Assembly (NCBI GenBank): GCA_035270785.1
Contig: DATESN010000025.1
Coordinates: 16,842-80,841 of the forward strand
DNA: 64,000 bases
Source of the DNA: DATESN01 sp035270785
GTDB lineage: Bacteria; Bacillota; Clostridia; Lachnospirales; Lachnospiraceae
Direction of reading: 5' to 3'
The stretch's first letter is position 1; the number at the start of each line of letters is the position of its first letter. Shown piece after piece: positions 26,776 through 36,157 of the stretch. Both the position numbers and the translations under genes were made by a program. The notes under the pieces are model-generated. The model did no database searches. It was not told the origin of the DNA and saw nothing but the letters and a program-made list of their open reading frames with translations.

Positions 26776-28845
26776 ATGGCAGTAAAACATGGTAATTTAT
26801 CGATTAATAGTGACAACCTTTTTCCAATTATTAAGAAATGGTTATATTCAGACCATGATATTTTTTTCAGAGAGTTAATTTCTAATGGTTGTGATGCTAT
26901 TACTAAGCTAAAAAAATTAGAGATGATGGGGGAATATACGTTTGAAGATGGTCATGAACACAAAATTCAAATCATTGTAAACCCGGAAGAAAAAACTTTG
27001 AAATTTATTGACAATGGACTTGGAATGACTGGCGATGAAGTGGAAGAATATATTAATCAAATCGCATTTTCAGGAGCAACAGATTTTATTGAAAAGTACA
27101 AAGACAAAACAAATGATGATCAGATTATTGGGCATTTTGGACTAGGATTTTATTCTGCATTTATGGTTGCAGATGATGTTCATATAGATACTCTATCTTA
27201 CAAAGAAGGTTCAAAACCAATTCATTGGCAATGTGATGGAGGTACTGAATTCACCATGGAAGATGGGGAAAAGAGTGAGGTTGGTACAGAAGTTACCCTT
27301 TTCTTAAATGAAGATTGTTTGGAATTCTGTAATGAATACAAAGCAAGGGAAGTGATTTCAAAATATTGTTCCTTTATGCCAATAAAAATTTATTTATCCA
27401 AATCAAATGAAGAAACGGCGTATGAAACAATTGAAATTGAGGATCAGTTAGATACAGATACGGTTGTTGAAACTATAAAAGAAGAGGATAAAGAAAAACT
27501 CAAAATAGTGAAACGACCAGTTTCCTTAAGTGATATAGAACCTTTGTGGACAAAGAGCCCAAGTGAATGTACAAAAGAACAATATATAGCATTTTATCGT
27601 AAAGTATTCAATGATTATAAGGAACCTTTGTTTTGGATTCACCTTAACATGGATTATCCTTTTAACTTAAAAGGAATTCTTTATTTCCCAAAAGTTAATA
27701 TGGAATATGAATCCATGGAAGGAACAATCAAGTTATATAACAATCAAGTCTTTATTGCAGATAATATAAAAGAAGTTATCCCTGAATTTTTATTGTTACT
27801 AAAAGGTGTTATTGATTGTCCTGATTTGCCACTGAATGTTTCTAGAAGTGCCCTTCAAAATGATGGATTTGTTAAAAAGATTTCAGAATACATCAGTAAG
27901 AAAGTAGCAGATAAATTATCTGGTCTTTGTAAAACAGAAAAAGAGGAATATGAAAAGTATTGGAATGACATTAGTCCATTTATTAAATTTGGTTGTTTAA
28001 AAGATGACAAGTTTTGTGAAAAGATGACGGATTATATTCTGTTTAAAAATTTAGATGGAAATTACATGACACTCCCAGAATGTTTAGAAGTGAAAAAGAT
28101 AGACCCAGAAGAAGTCTCTGGTCTTGAAGAAGGTAAAGCATGCGATGCAACGACTGGTGAGACTGTTGAAACAGAAATCGTGGATGATAATAAGGATATT
28201 GATGATGAAAATGATGATGAAAATGAAGCAATTAAAAAAGTCATCTATTATGTCACAGATGAAAAACAACAAAGTCAATATATCAATATGTTTAAAAAAG
28301 CAGGAATGGATGCGGTTATACTTACTGATAATATTGATCAACCATTTGTATCTCAGTTAGAATCAAAAAATGAAGGGGTAAAATTCCAAAGAATTGATAC
28401 CGATTTAACGGATGTATTTAAAGCCAAAACCTCTAAAAAGGCTGCACAAGAGTTAGAAAAACAAACGGAAGAGTTATCAAAATTATTTAAGAAGACGATT
28501 AAAAAAGACAATATTATTGTTAAAGTCGAAAAATTAAAGAATAAAGATATATCATCCATGATTACGTTGTCGGAAGAAAGTAGACGTATGCAAGATATGA
28601 TGAAGATGTATTCTATGCCAGGAATGGATATGGGAGGGTTTGGAAAAGATGGTGTAACACTAATTCTAAATGCCAATAATACATTAGTTAAATATATTTT
28701 AGAAAGTAAAGATTCGGAAAACATTTCTGTTATATGTGAACAATTATACGATTTAGCTCTTTTACAACACACACCTTTGGATGGCGAAGCAATGTCAAAG
28801 TTTATTGCAAGAAGCAATAAAATCATGATGTTACTTGCAAAATGA
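26776..28845 (+). CDS. htpG: Molecular chaperone HtpG (Hsp90)
   Basis: Hsp90 chaperone of 689 aa. GHKL ATP-site motifs: E-L-I-S-N-G-C-D-A (Asn of the N-box), D-N-G-L-G-M and G-H-F-G-L-G-F-Y-S-A. The middle domain is normal, including N-V-S-R-S-A-L-Q-N-D. An acidic stretch of Asp/Glu/Asn near residues 470-490 precedes the C-terminal part, which ends without an MEEVD tail. The ATG at 26776 gives the family N-terminus M-A-V-K-H-G-N-L-S; an in-frame GTG lies 9 nt upstream. It is controlled by CIRCE. Confidence 0.96.
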   Translation: MAVKHGNLSINSDNLFPIIKKWLYSDHDIFFRELISNGCDAITKLKKLEMMGEYTFEDGHEHKIQIIVNPEEKTLKFIDNGLGMTGDEVEEYINQIAFSGATDFIEKYKDKTNDDQIIGHFGLGFYSAFMVADDVHIDTLSYKEGSKPIHWQCDGGTEFTMEDGEKSEVGTEVTLFLNEDCLEFCNEYKAREVISKYCSFMPIKIYLSKSNEETAYETIEIEDQLDTDTVVETIKEEDKEKLKIVKRPVSLSDIEPLWTKSPSECTKEQYIAFYRKVFNDYKEPLFWIHLNMDYPFNLKGILYFPKVNMEYESMEGTIKLYNNQVFIADNIKEVIPEFLLLLKGVIDCPDLPLNVSRSALQNDGFVKKISEYISKKVADKLSGLCKTEKEEYEKYWNDISPFIKFGCLKDDKFCEKMTDYILFKNLDGNYMTLPECLEVKKIDPEEVSGLEEGKACDATTGETVETEIVDDNKDIDDENDDENEAIKKVIYYVTDEKQQSQYINMFKKAGMDAVILTDNIDQPFVSQLESKNEGVKFQRIDTDLTDVFKAKTSKKAAQELEKQTEELSKLFKKTIKKDNIIVKVEKLKNKDISSMITLSEESRRMQDMMKMYSMPGMDMGGFGKDGVTLILNANNTLVKYILESKDSENISVICEQLYDLALLQHTPLDGEAMSKFIARSNKIMMLLAK

Positions 28846-28890
28846 GGATCTTGATTAAAAAATAATTAAAAGCACAATGTGTTACAGAAA

Positions 28891-28927
28891 AAAGATGCCA
28901 TAGGATAATTCCTTATGGCATCTTTTT
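28891..28927 (+). terminator. Terminator after htpG
   Basis: AGATGCCATA (28893-28902) pairs with TATGGCATCT (28914-28923), followed by TTTT. It separates htpG from the next unit. Confidence 0.85.
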
Positions 28928-28971
28928 GATATCTTTCTAGAAACGTTCCATAAGTTTTTAATTTCGGTTAG

Positions 28972-29001
28972 TTGCTAAAACAAGTCGTTTAATGTTATAA
29001 T
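28972..29001 (+). promoter_or_regulatory. Promoter of the four-gene unknown cassette
   Basis: TTGCTA (28972-28977), 18 nt, TATAAT (28996-29001), 34 nt before the first gene of the cassette. Confidence 0.7.
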
Positions 29002-29035
29002 CAATAGTAATTACGAAGAAAAGTGAGGGAAAAAA

Positions 29036-32000
29036 GTGAACTCCATTATGAACCGTTTTATACAAGGAGATTTTGAATATGAATCCGGTTCGTTGGACTT
29101 TTCCTGTCAGAAAATCGAACTGACAATGAAACAAGGAGAAGTACAACAGGGTAACTTTACCATAACCTCCGCTTCAGATACAAAAGCAGAAGGTAAAGTT
29201 GAATCTTCTCATCTTAGGATGAGTTGTTTGACACCATCTTTTCAAGGAGAGGAAATAACCATTTTTTATTCCTTTAGTAGTAAGGGAATGGAAGAAGGCG
29301 AGATATTTAGAGGAGATTTCAATATTGTTTCTAATAAGGGTGAGTATTACTTACCTTTTGTTGTAACCATAGACCATGCAGTCATGGAATCATCTATAGG
29401 AAAAATTAAAAATCTGTTTCACTTTGCCAATTTAGCTAAGACAAATTGGGGAGAAGCAGTAAGAATCTTTTATTCTTATCAGTTTGAAAAAATATTAACG
29501 GGAAATGATCGACAATTTTATAATGCTTATCTTGGTCTTTCAAAGTTTAGGGGAAACGAGCAAAATGTAGATGAGTTTCTTATTGAAATTAGTAAAAAAC
29601 AAAAAACAGAATATATTCCAATGGAAGAAATAATTCCCATAGACTCTCCCATTGGAATTACAGAAGGTAAGATTGCGATTACTAGAAATGGTTGGGGATA
29701 TACCTTCTTAGAAATAGAAACAGATGGAGACTTTTTAACAGTTGAAAAAAATGTATTATCGGATGATGATTTTTTAGGAAATATTTGTAGCTTTAGCTAT
29801 TGTATTGATAGCTCAAAGACTCATTGCGGAAATAATTATGGGTATGTTCGATTGTCTAATTCCCATTTTAAAACAGACGTAAAAATAATAGTCATTAATC
29901 CTCAATCAAAAAGCCTTTCATTAGGAATAAAAAAAGAGATGCGCCATTTAACAGTACAATTAATGGAATATTATGGGGCATTTCGAACCAAGAAAATATC
30001 CACGAGCACATGGTTAACGGAAACGAAAAAAATTGTTGATAGAATGAATACCATAGATGAATATAGCGTAACAGCACGATTGTTTAGAGCGCAACTACTG
30101 ATTACCGAAGAGCGATATAATGAGGCAAAGTGGTTGTTAAATAATATTGAAAATGAAATTAACTGTGAAAAAGTCGCACCTGTAATTTGGTGTTATTATT
30201 TGTATCTTACGACACTTTATAATCGGGAAGAAGGATATGTTAACGAGATAACTGAAGAAGTAGAAAGTATTTATGTGAGAAATCCCGGAAATTGGAGAAT
30301 AGCATGGTTGTTATTATATCTTAGAGAAGAATTTAGTAAAAGCCCTTCTAGAAAATGGATATTCCTAGAAAATCAATTTTTGGAGAATTGTACAAGTCCT
30401 GTATTATACATGGAAGCAGTGACTTTAATCAATGCCAATCCAACCTTACTAATGAAGCTTACGGAGTTCGAAATCCAAATACTAAACTATGCAGCAAAAA
30501 AGGATATTCTTCAAAGAGATGTCATTGTTCAAATGCAATACTTAGTAACAAAAGCAAAAGGTTACACAAATAGAATTTTTTATATATTACAAAAAAGTTA
30601 TGATATCATGGGAGATGATGATACCTTACAAAGCATTTGTTCCATTTTAATGAAAGGAAACAAGGTTGGGGAAGAGTATTTTAAATGGTATTCCCTTGGA
30701 GTGCAGCGCGAACTTAGAATCACTAGATTATATGAATTCTACATGATGTCACTTCCGCTAGAATATGATCAGAAACTTCCCAAGATGGTCATGATGTATT
30801 TTGCTTATCATAATGAACTAGATTATAGGAAAAAGGCGCTCCTATATGCTAATATTGTAAAACATCAAGAAGTATCTTCCGATATTTCAAGAACATATCA
30901 TGAGCCAATGGAAGTGTTTTTAGTGGAGCAAATTAAGAAGGGGCATATCAATAGACAATTAGCTTATTTATATAGCAATAGATTGACGCCTTATATGTTA
31001 AAAGAAGAACATGGAGAGTTTTTAACACCACTATTATTTATGAACTTAATAACGGTAACAGAAGTTGAACTTAAAAATGTAGTGTTGATTTATGATAAAA
31101 TAAATGGTGAAAATTTGTTTCCAATTGTAAATGGAACGGCCTACGTTCCTATTTACAGCACAGAATACAAAATTTTACTTCAAGATGGCAAAGGAAATCG
31201 TTATTCAACAAATTATTCTTATACCATAGAAAAGTTGATGATTCCAGGAAAATACATAAAAGAAATTAGTTTATTTGGTGGAAATCACATTGGCATTGAT
31301 TTGTATTTATGCGAGAATAGTAAAAATTATGTTTCTATTTCAGAAAAAAACGAACAGAGCTTTCGAAGACTCTGGGAATCTGAAATGACGTCAAAGGAAT
31401 ATAAGAAGGATATAAGATTAAAATTAATTCAATATTATTATGATAATGATTTTATGAAGCAAACAGATGACTATTTAGAAGTGGTTCAGCCAGATGATAT
31501 GGACACAAAAGAACGGGCAGTATTTATAAAATTTCTTGTAGCAAGAGGTATGCTAGATAAAGCATTTGAGTGGATCAAAGAATTTGGTGATGATTTGGTG
31601 GATCCTCATACCCTTGTTAGACTTTGCAGTCGAACACTGGCACGGACAGAATTTGAAAAAAATGAAGTCTTATTAAAAATTGTATTTCATGCCTTTAAAT
31701 GTGGAAGGTGTGATGAGAATATTTTAAAATATTTGGTGGCTTACTATTCAGGCATGACTAAAGATATGAGAGATATACGAAAAGCAGCCATAGAATTATC
31801 CATAGATACGCAAGAAATTTGTGAAAGAATGATTATTCAAATGCTCTACAGTGGTTCATTTGTAGGAGAGAAGAATGAGATATTCCAAGCATATGTCAAG
31901 AATGGATCAAAGTTATTAATTGAAATGGCATTTTTATCTCATAGTTCTTACGAATATTTTGTAAAAAATCGAGTGATAGAAGAAAGTATCTTTCAGTATT

Positions 32001-32596
32001 TCACAAAACTCTTTTATCGAGGGGAAAACTTTCATGAAGTATGCAGATTGGCATACCTAAAATATTATTCAGAGAATCGGCGATTAATTGGGGAAGAAAT
32101 AGAATTTTTAATAAGACAATTTATGAATGAATTTATTTTAAAAAATATTTATTTTCCGTTTTTTCAAGAATATATCGATATTGTTCCACAAGTAGAACAA
32201 TTGATGGATAAGACTATGATAGAGTACCGTGCTAATCCGAAATGTAAAGTGATGCTTCATTATATTATTCAATGTGATGAAGTAAAAAGTGGAGAATATT
32301 GCAAAGAAGAAATGATTAATATGTATGAAGGAATCTTTGTTAAATCGTTTACTCTCTTTTTTGGTGAAAAGTTACAATATTATATTACCGAAGAGATAAA
32401 TGAAAGGGAACAACTTACAGAAAGTGGTAATATTGGTAAAAGTGATATTTCTCAAATGATTAAAGAATCAAAGTTTCAAATTATAAATGACATGGTGATT
32501 GGTAAAACACTTCAAGACTATGATACCGTGAACAAGTTAATGGTCGAATTTTTACAAACAGAATATTTAGTAGATCAATTGTTTCATATTATATGA
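29036..32596 (+). CDS. Very large protein of unknown function (beta-rich N-terminus, alpha-solenoid; DUF5717-like)
   Basis: Protein of 1186 aa without signal peptide or membrane span, so cytosolic. Residues about 1-300 are beta-rich and read like two or three immunoglobulin-type sandwiches. From about 310 on the protein is mostly amphipathic helices with TPR-like pairs (R-A-Q-L-L-I-T-E-E-R-Y-N-E-A-K), broken by another beta patch near 680-760. No catalytic motif is seen. From memory it resembles the Lachnospiraceae family Pfam calls DUF5717. It starts with GTG, GAGGG 6 nt upstream. It heads a four-gene unit and probably serves as a scaffold for the Hsp70-like protein that follows. Confidence 0.7.
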   Translation: MNSIMNRFIQGDFEYESGSLDFSCQKIELTMKQGEVQQGNFTITSASDTKAEGKVESSHLRMSCLTPSFQGEEITIFYSFSSKGMEEGEIFRGDFNIVSNKGEYYLPFVVTIDHAVMESSIGKIKNLFHFANLAKTNWGEAVRIFYSYQFEKILTGNDRQFYNAYLGLSKFRGNEQNVDEFLIEISKKQKTEYIPMEEIIPIDSPIGITEGKIAITRNGWGYTFLEIETDGDFLTVEKNVLSDDDFLGNICSFSYCIDSSKTHCGNNYGYVRLSNSHFKTDVKIIVINPQSKSLSLGIKKEMRHLTVQLMEYYGAFRTKKISTSTWLTETKKIVDRMNTIDEYSVTARLFRAQLLITEERYNEAKWLLNNIENEINCEKVAPVIWCYYLYLTTLYNREEGYVNEITEEVESIYVRNPGNWRIAWLLLYLREEFSKSPSRKWIFLENQFLENCTSPVLYMEAVTLINANPTLLMKLTEFEIQILNYAAKKDILQRDVIVQMQYLVTKAKGYTNRIFYILQKSYDIMGDDDTLQSICSILMKGNKVGEEYFKWYSLGVQRELRITRLYEFYMMSLPLEYDQKLPKMVMMYFAYHNELDYRKKALLYANIVKHQEVSSDISRTYHEPMEVFLVEQIKKGHINRQLAYLYSNRLTPYMLKEEHGEFLTPLLFMNLITVTEVELKNVVLIYDKINGENLFPIVNGTAYVPIYSTEYKILLQDGKGNRYSTNYSYTIEKLMIPGKYIKEISLFGGNHIGIDLYLCENSKNYVSISEKNEQSFRRLWESEMTSKEYKKDIRLKLIQYYYDNDFMKQTDDYLEVVQPDDMDTKERAVFIKFLVARGMLDKAFEWIKEFGDDLVDPHTLVRLCSRTLARTEFEKNEVLLKIVFHAFKCGRCDENILKYLVAYYSGMTKDMRDIRKAAIELSIDTQEICERMIIQMLYSGSFVGEKNEIFQAYVKNGSKLLIEMAFLSHSSYEYFVKNRVIEESIFQYFTKLFYRGENFHEVCRLAYLKYYSENRRLIGEEIEFLIRQFMNEFILKNIYFPFFQEYIDIVPQVEQLMDKTMIEYRANPKCKVMLHYIIQCDEVKSGEYCKEEMINMYEGIFVKSFTLFFGEKLQYYITEEINEREQLTESGNIGKSDISQMIKESKFQIINDMVIGKTLQDYDTVNKLMVEFLQTEYLVDQLFHII

Positions 32597-32656
32597 CGTT
32601 CAATTTAAAAATGATTCAAAAACTAAATGATAGGAATATATTGGAGAGTAAAAGGC

Positions 32657-33952
32657 ATGCTTTTTAAAGACAAAAAAGTAAAACTACTTGTTGGATATGA
32701 TTTATCGGATAAATTTTCACAGATTAGCTATTTTTATTCAGACAAGGATGAACCTGTTACAGTTAGTACAGTGGCAGGAGAGGAACAATATAATATTCCA
32801 ACGGTTCTTTGTAAGCGACGAGAGGTTAACCAATGGTTTTATGGTAAAGAGGCATTGAAACAAGCAAAAGAAAAAGAAGGCATTTTAGTTGAAGAGCTTG
32901 TTGGTTTTGCAAAAAAAGGGGAAGATGTCCTAATAGACGGAGAACATTTCGATCCGGTACAATTGTTATCTCTATTTATGCGGCGAAGCCTGTCACTTCT
33001 TACAATGTGGACGAATACGGACAAGATTGATGGATTGATGATAACAGTAGATGAATTAGATTATACCATGATTGAAGTACTAAATAAAATAACAAAACTC
33101 TTAGGGTTTGAAGAAAATCAAGTCTTTTTCCAAAGCCATATGGAAAGCTTTTACCAATTTACAATGAGGCAACCTAAGGAATTGTGGCGACATCAAGTGG
33201 TGGTATTTGATTACAGTAACGAATATTTGAAATCATATCGTATGGAAATAAATAGAAGAACAACCCCTCTTGTTGTCCTTATAGATCAACAAGATTTTGA
33301 AATAATGATGATAGAGGAGATTCCCCCAGAAGAGCCAAACAGGTCAAAAAGATCAGCTATTTTAGATGATAGGTTTAAAAAAATTGTGAGTGGTCTTTTT
33401 GAGAACAGAATGGTGCAAACTGTATTTTTAATAGGGCAAGGATTTAATGGCGAGTGGTGTAAGGAATCCTTAAAATATTTATGTAAAAACAGAAGAGTTT
33501 TTCAAGGAAACAACCTTTATAGTAAAGGGGCATGTTATGGAACCCAGGAGAAATTAAATGAAAATAAGAAAAGTAGCGAGTATGTTTATCTTGGTGTAGA
33601 TAAAGTAAAAGCAAATTTAGGGATGCTGGCGGTAGCAAATGGGACGGAATATTATCACGCTATTTTAGATGCCGGAGAAAATTGGTATGAAGCTAAAAAA
33701 GAGTGGGACATCATTCTTGAACAAGGAAATACATTATCATTTATTATTACACCGCTTACAGGTATGAAACGCCAAGAGATTGTAATGACACTTCATGACT
33801 TGCCTATAAGACCAATAAGAACCACTAGACTTAGAATTTTTGTTGAGTTTGTTGAGGAAAAGACAATTAAGTTTCGAGTAAAAGATCTGGGATTTGGAGA
33901 ATTCTTTAAATCAAGTGAGTTAGAATGGATAGAAGAGATGCGTCTCTCTTAG
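32657..33952 (+). CDS. Degenerate Hsp70/actin-fold-like protein (DUF5716-like)
   Basis: Protein of 431 aa. The order of segments follows Hsp70: L-L-V-G-Y-D15-L-S-D (phosphate-1 strand), I-P-T-V-L-C-K then Y-G-K-E-A-L-K-Q-A, V-V-V-F-D185-Y-S-N (phosphate-2), V-F-L-I-G-Q-G (adenosine strand, 259-262) with S-K-G-A-C-Y-G-T after it. A C-terminal beta region (I-T-P-L-T-G-M-K, D-L-P-I-R-P) resembles the Hsp70 substrate-binding beta domain. The glycines of both phosphate loops are largely replaced, so ATP binding may be lost or altered. From memory it matches DUF5716. ATG 32657 (GGAG 10 nt upstream) is chosen over ATG 32627, which has no ribosome site. Confidence 0.7.
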   Translation: MLFKDKKVKLLVGYDLSDKFSQISYFYSDKDEPVTVSTVAGEEQYNIPTVLCKRREVNQWFYGKEALKQAKEKEGILVEELVGFAKKGEDVLIDGEHFDPVQLLSLFMRRSLSLLTMWTNTDKIDGLMITVDELDYTMIEVLNKITKLLGFEENQVFFQSHMESFYQFTMRQPKELWRHQVVVFDYSNEYLKSYRMEINRRTTPLVVLIDQQDFEIMMIEEIPPEEPNRSKRSAILDDRFKKIVSGLFENRMVQTVFLIGQGFNGEWCKESLKYLCKNRRVFQGNNLYSKGACYGTQEKLNENKKSSEYVYLGVDKVKANLGMLAVANGTEYYHAILDAGENWYEAKKEWDIILEQGNTLSFIITPLTGMKRQEIVMTLHDLPIRPIRTTRLRIFVEFVEEKTIKFRVKDLGFGEFFKSSELEWIEEMRLS

Positions 33953-33999
33953 CTCGGTGCTTTTTAGAAAGATTATGATTGCCAAAAGGAGTGTGTATA

Positions 34000-34833
34000 T
34001 TGGGTAAAGTGATTATTTGCGCCGGTAGGTATGGAGAAAATCCATATTATATGGGACAAGTGGGGATAAACTTATATTCTATTGAAGAGTTATGCTATTA
34101 CTTGAAGGAGCATGCATATCTTCTAGACAAAGAAATTATGAACTTTAAATTAGTGGAATGGATTCAAGAGGAACTTGGATTAGAAGAGTTAGGAATATCT
34201 CTACGTAGCTTAATTAGAAATGAAAGTACGCTAAGTGCATATGTCGCCACAATTTTAGAAACGACATTTTACTGCGATAAAAATGAGATTCATCATTTGA
34301 AACAAATTATTTGTGAGAACTCTACCTTAGATATTTATGAAAAAAGAAAGAAAAAAGCAGACTATTTTGCAAAGAATAAAAAATATAGTGTGGCCATTTC
34401 CGAATATGAAAAACTTTTAGAGGATATTGGAAAGCAAGACTACGCCCTTACCACTTCTGTTTATCATAATATTGGAGTGTGTTTGACAAAATTGTTTTTA
34501 TTTCAAAGAGCGGCATATTGGTTTTATAAAGCTTATGAGATGAATGGAAGAAAAGATTGTCTGTTGCTATATATGAGTGCTATGAAATTAGCATTTGATC
34601 CTGCTGAATATAGAGAAAAAATACTTTCGAAATTGGAAGCTAAAGAATTAGAGGCTGAACTCAATTCAAAACTAGAAGGTATTGCGGCTCAGTGGAATCA
34701 GACCAAGGAGAAGCTTTGGATTGATGAGTTTGTTAGTGAAAAAGATAGTGCGAAATCGCAAGAATATTATAAAAAAGTGGAAGAACTTATTACACAGTGG
34801 AAAAATGAATTTAGAGATTCTTCTATCAAATAG
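34000..34833 (+). CDS. TPR-like protein of the unknown cassette
   Basis: Protein of 277 aa, soluble. The N-terminal 100 residues are a conserved-looking alpha/beta region (C-A-G-R-Y-G-E-N-P-Y-Y-M-G-Q). Residues about 110-215 form tandem helix pairs of TPR type (Y-F-A-K-N-K-K-Y-S-V-A-I-S-E-Y-E-K-L and Q-R-A-A-Y-W-F-Y-K-A-Y). A charged helical tail follows. A TTG at 34000 is the best start: AAAGGAG lies 8 nt upstream, whereas a TTG at 33979 has no ribosome site. TPRs often dock chaperones, which fits its place after the Hsp70-like gene. Confidence 0.72.
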   Translation: MGKVIICAGRYGENPYYMGQVGINLYSIEELCYYLKEHAYLLDKEIMNFKLVEWIQEELGLEELGISLRSLIRNESTLSAYVATILETTFYCDKNEIHHLKQIICENSTLDIYEKRKKKADYFAKNKKYSVAISEYEKLLEDIGKQDYALTTSVYHNIGVCLTKLFLFQRAAYWFYKAYEMNGRKDCLLLYMSAMKLAFDPAEYREKILSKLEAKELEAELNSKLEGIAAQWNQTKEKLWIDEFVSEKDSAKSQEYYKKVEELITQWKNEFRDSSIK

Positions 34834-34856
34834 TCAACAGGCGGATGGGAATTAAA

Positions 34857-36056
34857 ATGGGAATTTTCAAGAAGTTATTTAGAGGTAATAGGACAAAAGA
34901 AGTTCCGGAATATCTTTTGGATGATGATGTACTAAAAAAGGATTGGGATGATCAATTAATGAAGCGTGAAGATGTGGATTTATACAATCCAATTCATCGA
35001 GAGAAGTATGTGCGATGCCTTGTAACTCAGATGAGAGATGCTTCCAATGAACTTGATAAGGTTGCACTTGAATATAACATTGTAACATCATATCTGACAG
35101 ATATGGAGGAGATAGAAGCACTTCCCGAAGTAGAACGAAGTGAGGTCTCGGATTTTGCAAAACGAGTAGGGTACTTAGATAAGGAAAGAGATAATTACCA
35201 GGGTAAAATCAATCGAATGTCTGACGTTAGATTTAAACAAATGGAGCGTATGAAGGATGAGATTGAAGAAGGAATACAAAAATTAGAAGAAACAGAAAAA
35301 TACCAAATCTGTGTAAAACAAGATTTACAAAAACTAGAAGGAGAAAAACACGCGTATCAATATCGCAAAAATGAATTGCGAATCATGATGGAAAATATAA
35401 AAGGGATGGCAGCAATATGCTTAATAACATTAGGATTATGTGTTGTTATGCTTTTAGTACTGCAAATGGCGTTTTTGTTAGATGTACAGATAGGTTATTT
35501 ATTTACCGTTGGTGCTGCAGCTATTTTTTTAACTTTGATTTATGTGAAGTTTGCAGAAATATCCAAAGAACTTTTACAAGTGGAAAATGCAATTAATAAA
35601 ATTATCTTATTGCAGAACAGGGTGAAAATCCGTTATGTAAATAATACAAACCTTCTGGAGTATCTCTATGTAAAGTATGGAGTAAATAATCTTAAAGAAC
35701 TTATATATCTATGGGAACAATATCAAGAAGAGCAGATAGAAAGAGAAAAATATAAACAGACGGTAGAAGATTTAGATTTTTTTCAAAAAGAATTAATTCG
35801 GATTTTAAGAAGATATCATTTGAAAGATCCGGATATTTGGCTTCATCAAGCAGGAGCCTTAATAGATCATAAAGAGATGGTAGAGATACGTCATGGTCTG
35901 ATTTTACGTAGGCAGAAACTTAGAAAACAGATGGATTACAATAAAGAACTGGCTGTGTCTGCTCAGAATGAAGTAAAAGAAATTGTGGAAGAGTTTCCAG
36001 AGTATGCAAAGAAGATACTGACAATTGTTTCAGAATATGAGAAGAGTTTCAGATAG
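34857..36056 (+). CDS. Coiled-coil membrane protein of the unknown cassette
   Basis: Protein of 399 aa: M-G-I-F-K-K-L-F basic start, acidic segment, coiled coil at about residues 60-170, two hydrophobic spans at about 178-198 and 204-226 with a short turn, then a second coiled coil to the end. Both coiled coils should face the cytoplasm, the hairpin anchoring them to the membrane. ATG 34857 is chosen; an in-frame ATG at 34845 is possible. It closes the unit and could tether the other three proteins at the membrane. Confidence 0.72.
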   Translation: MGIFKKLFRGNRTKEVPEYLLDDDVLKKDWDDQLMKREDVDLYNPIHREKYVRCLVTQMRDASNELDKVALEYNIVTSYLTDMEEIEALPEVERSEVSDFAKRVGYLDKERDNYQGKINRMSDVRFKQMERMKDEIEEGIQKLEETEKYQICVKQDLQKLEGEKHAYQYRKNELRIMMENIKGMAAICLITLGLCVVMLLVLQMAFLLDVQIGYLFTVGAAAIFLTLIYVKFAEISKELLQVENAINKIILLQNRVKIRYVNNTNLLEYLYVKYGVNNLKELIYLWEQYQEEQIEREKYKQTVEDLDFFQKELIRILRRYHLKDPDIWLHQAGALIDHKEMVEIRHGLILRRQKLRKQMDYNKELAVSAQNEVKEIVEEFPEYAKKILTIVSEYEKSFR

Positions 36057-36063
36057 ATGCTTA

Positions 36064-36092
36064 TTGATTTATAAAAAAATGTGTAATATAAT
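36064..36092 (+). promoter_or_regulatory. Promoter of purC-purF-purB
   Basis: TTGATT (36064-36069), 17 nt, TATAAT (36087-36092). No purine riboswitch aptamer is visible in the short leader. Confidence 0.7.
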
Positions 36093-36157
36093 TTAACCTA
36101 GCAATTTATTTGCACTTTAATACGCATATACAATGGAAAGGTACAAGGAGAGAAATT

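Noticed and set aside
28124..28360. Plus-strand frame rich in Met and Lys within htpG
   Set aside because: Product of the acidic GAT/GAA repeat read in another frame.
28353..28826. Minus-strand frame of 157 codons opposite htpG
   Set aside because: No ribosome site and complete overlap with the conserved HtpG C-terminus.
36093..36157. Purine riboswitch before purC
   Set aside because: The leader is only about 60 nt with no aptamer-like conserved core or terminator.
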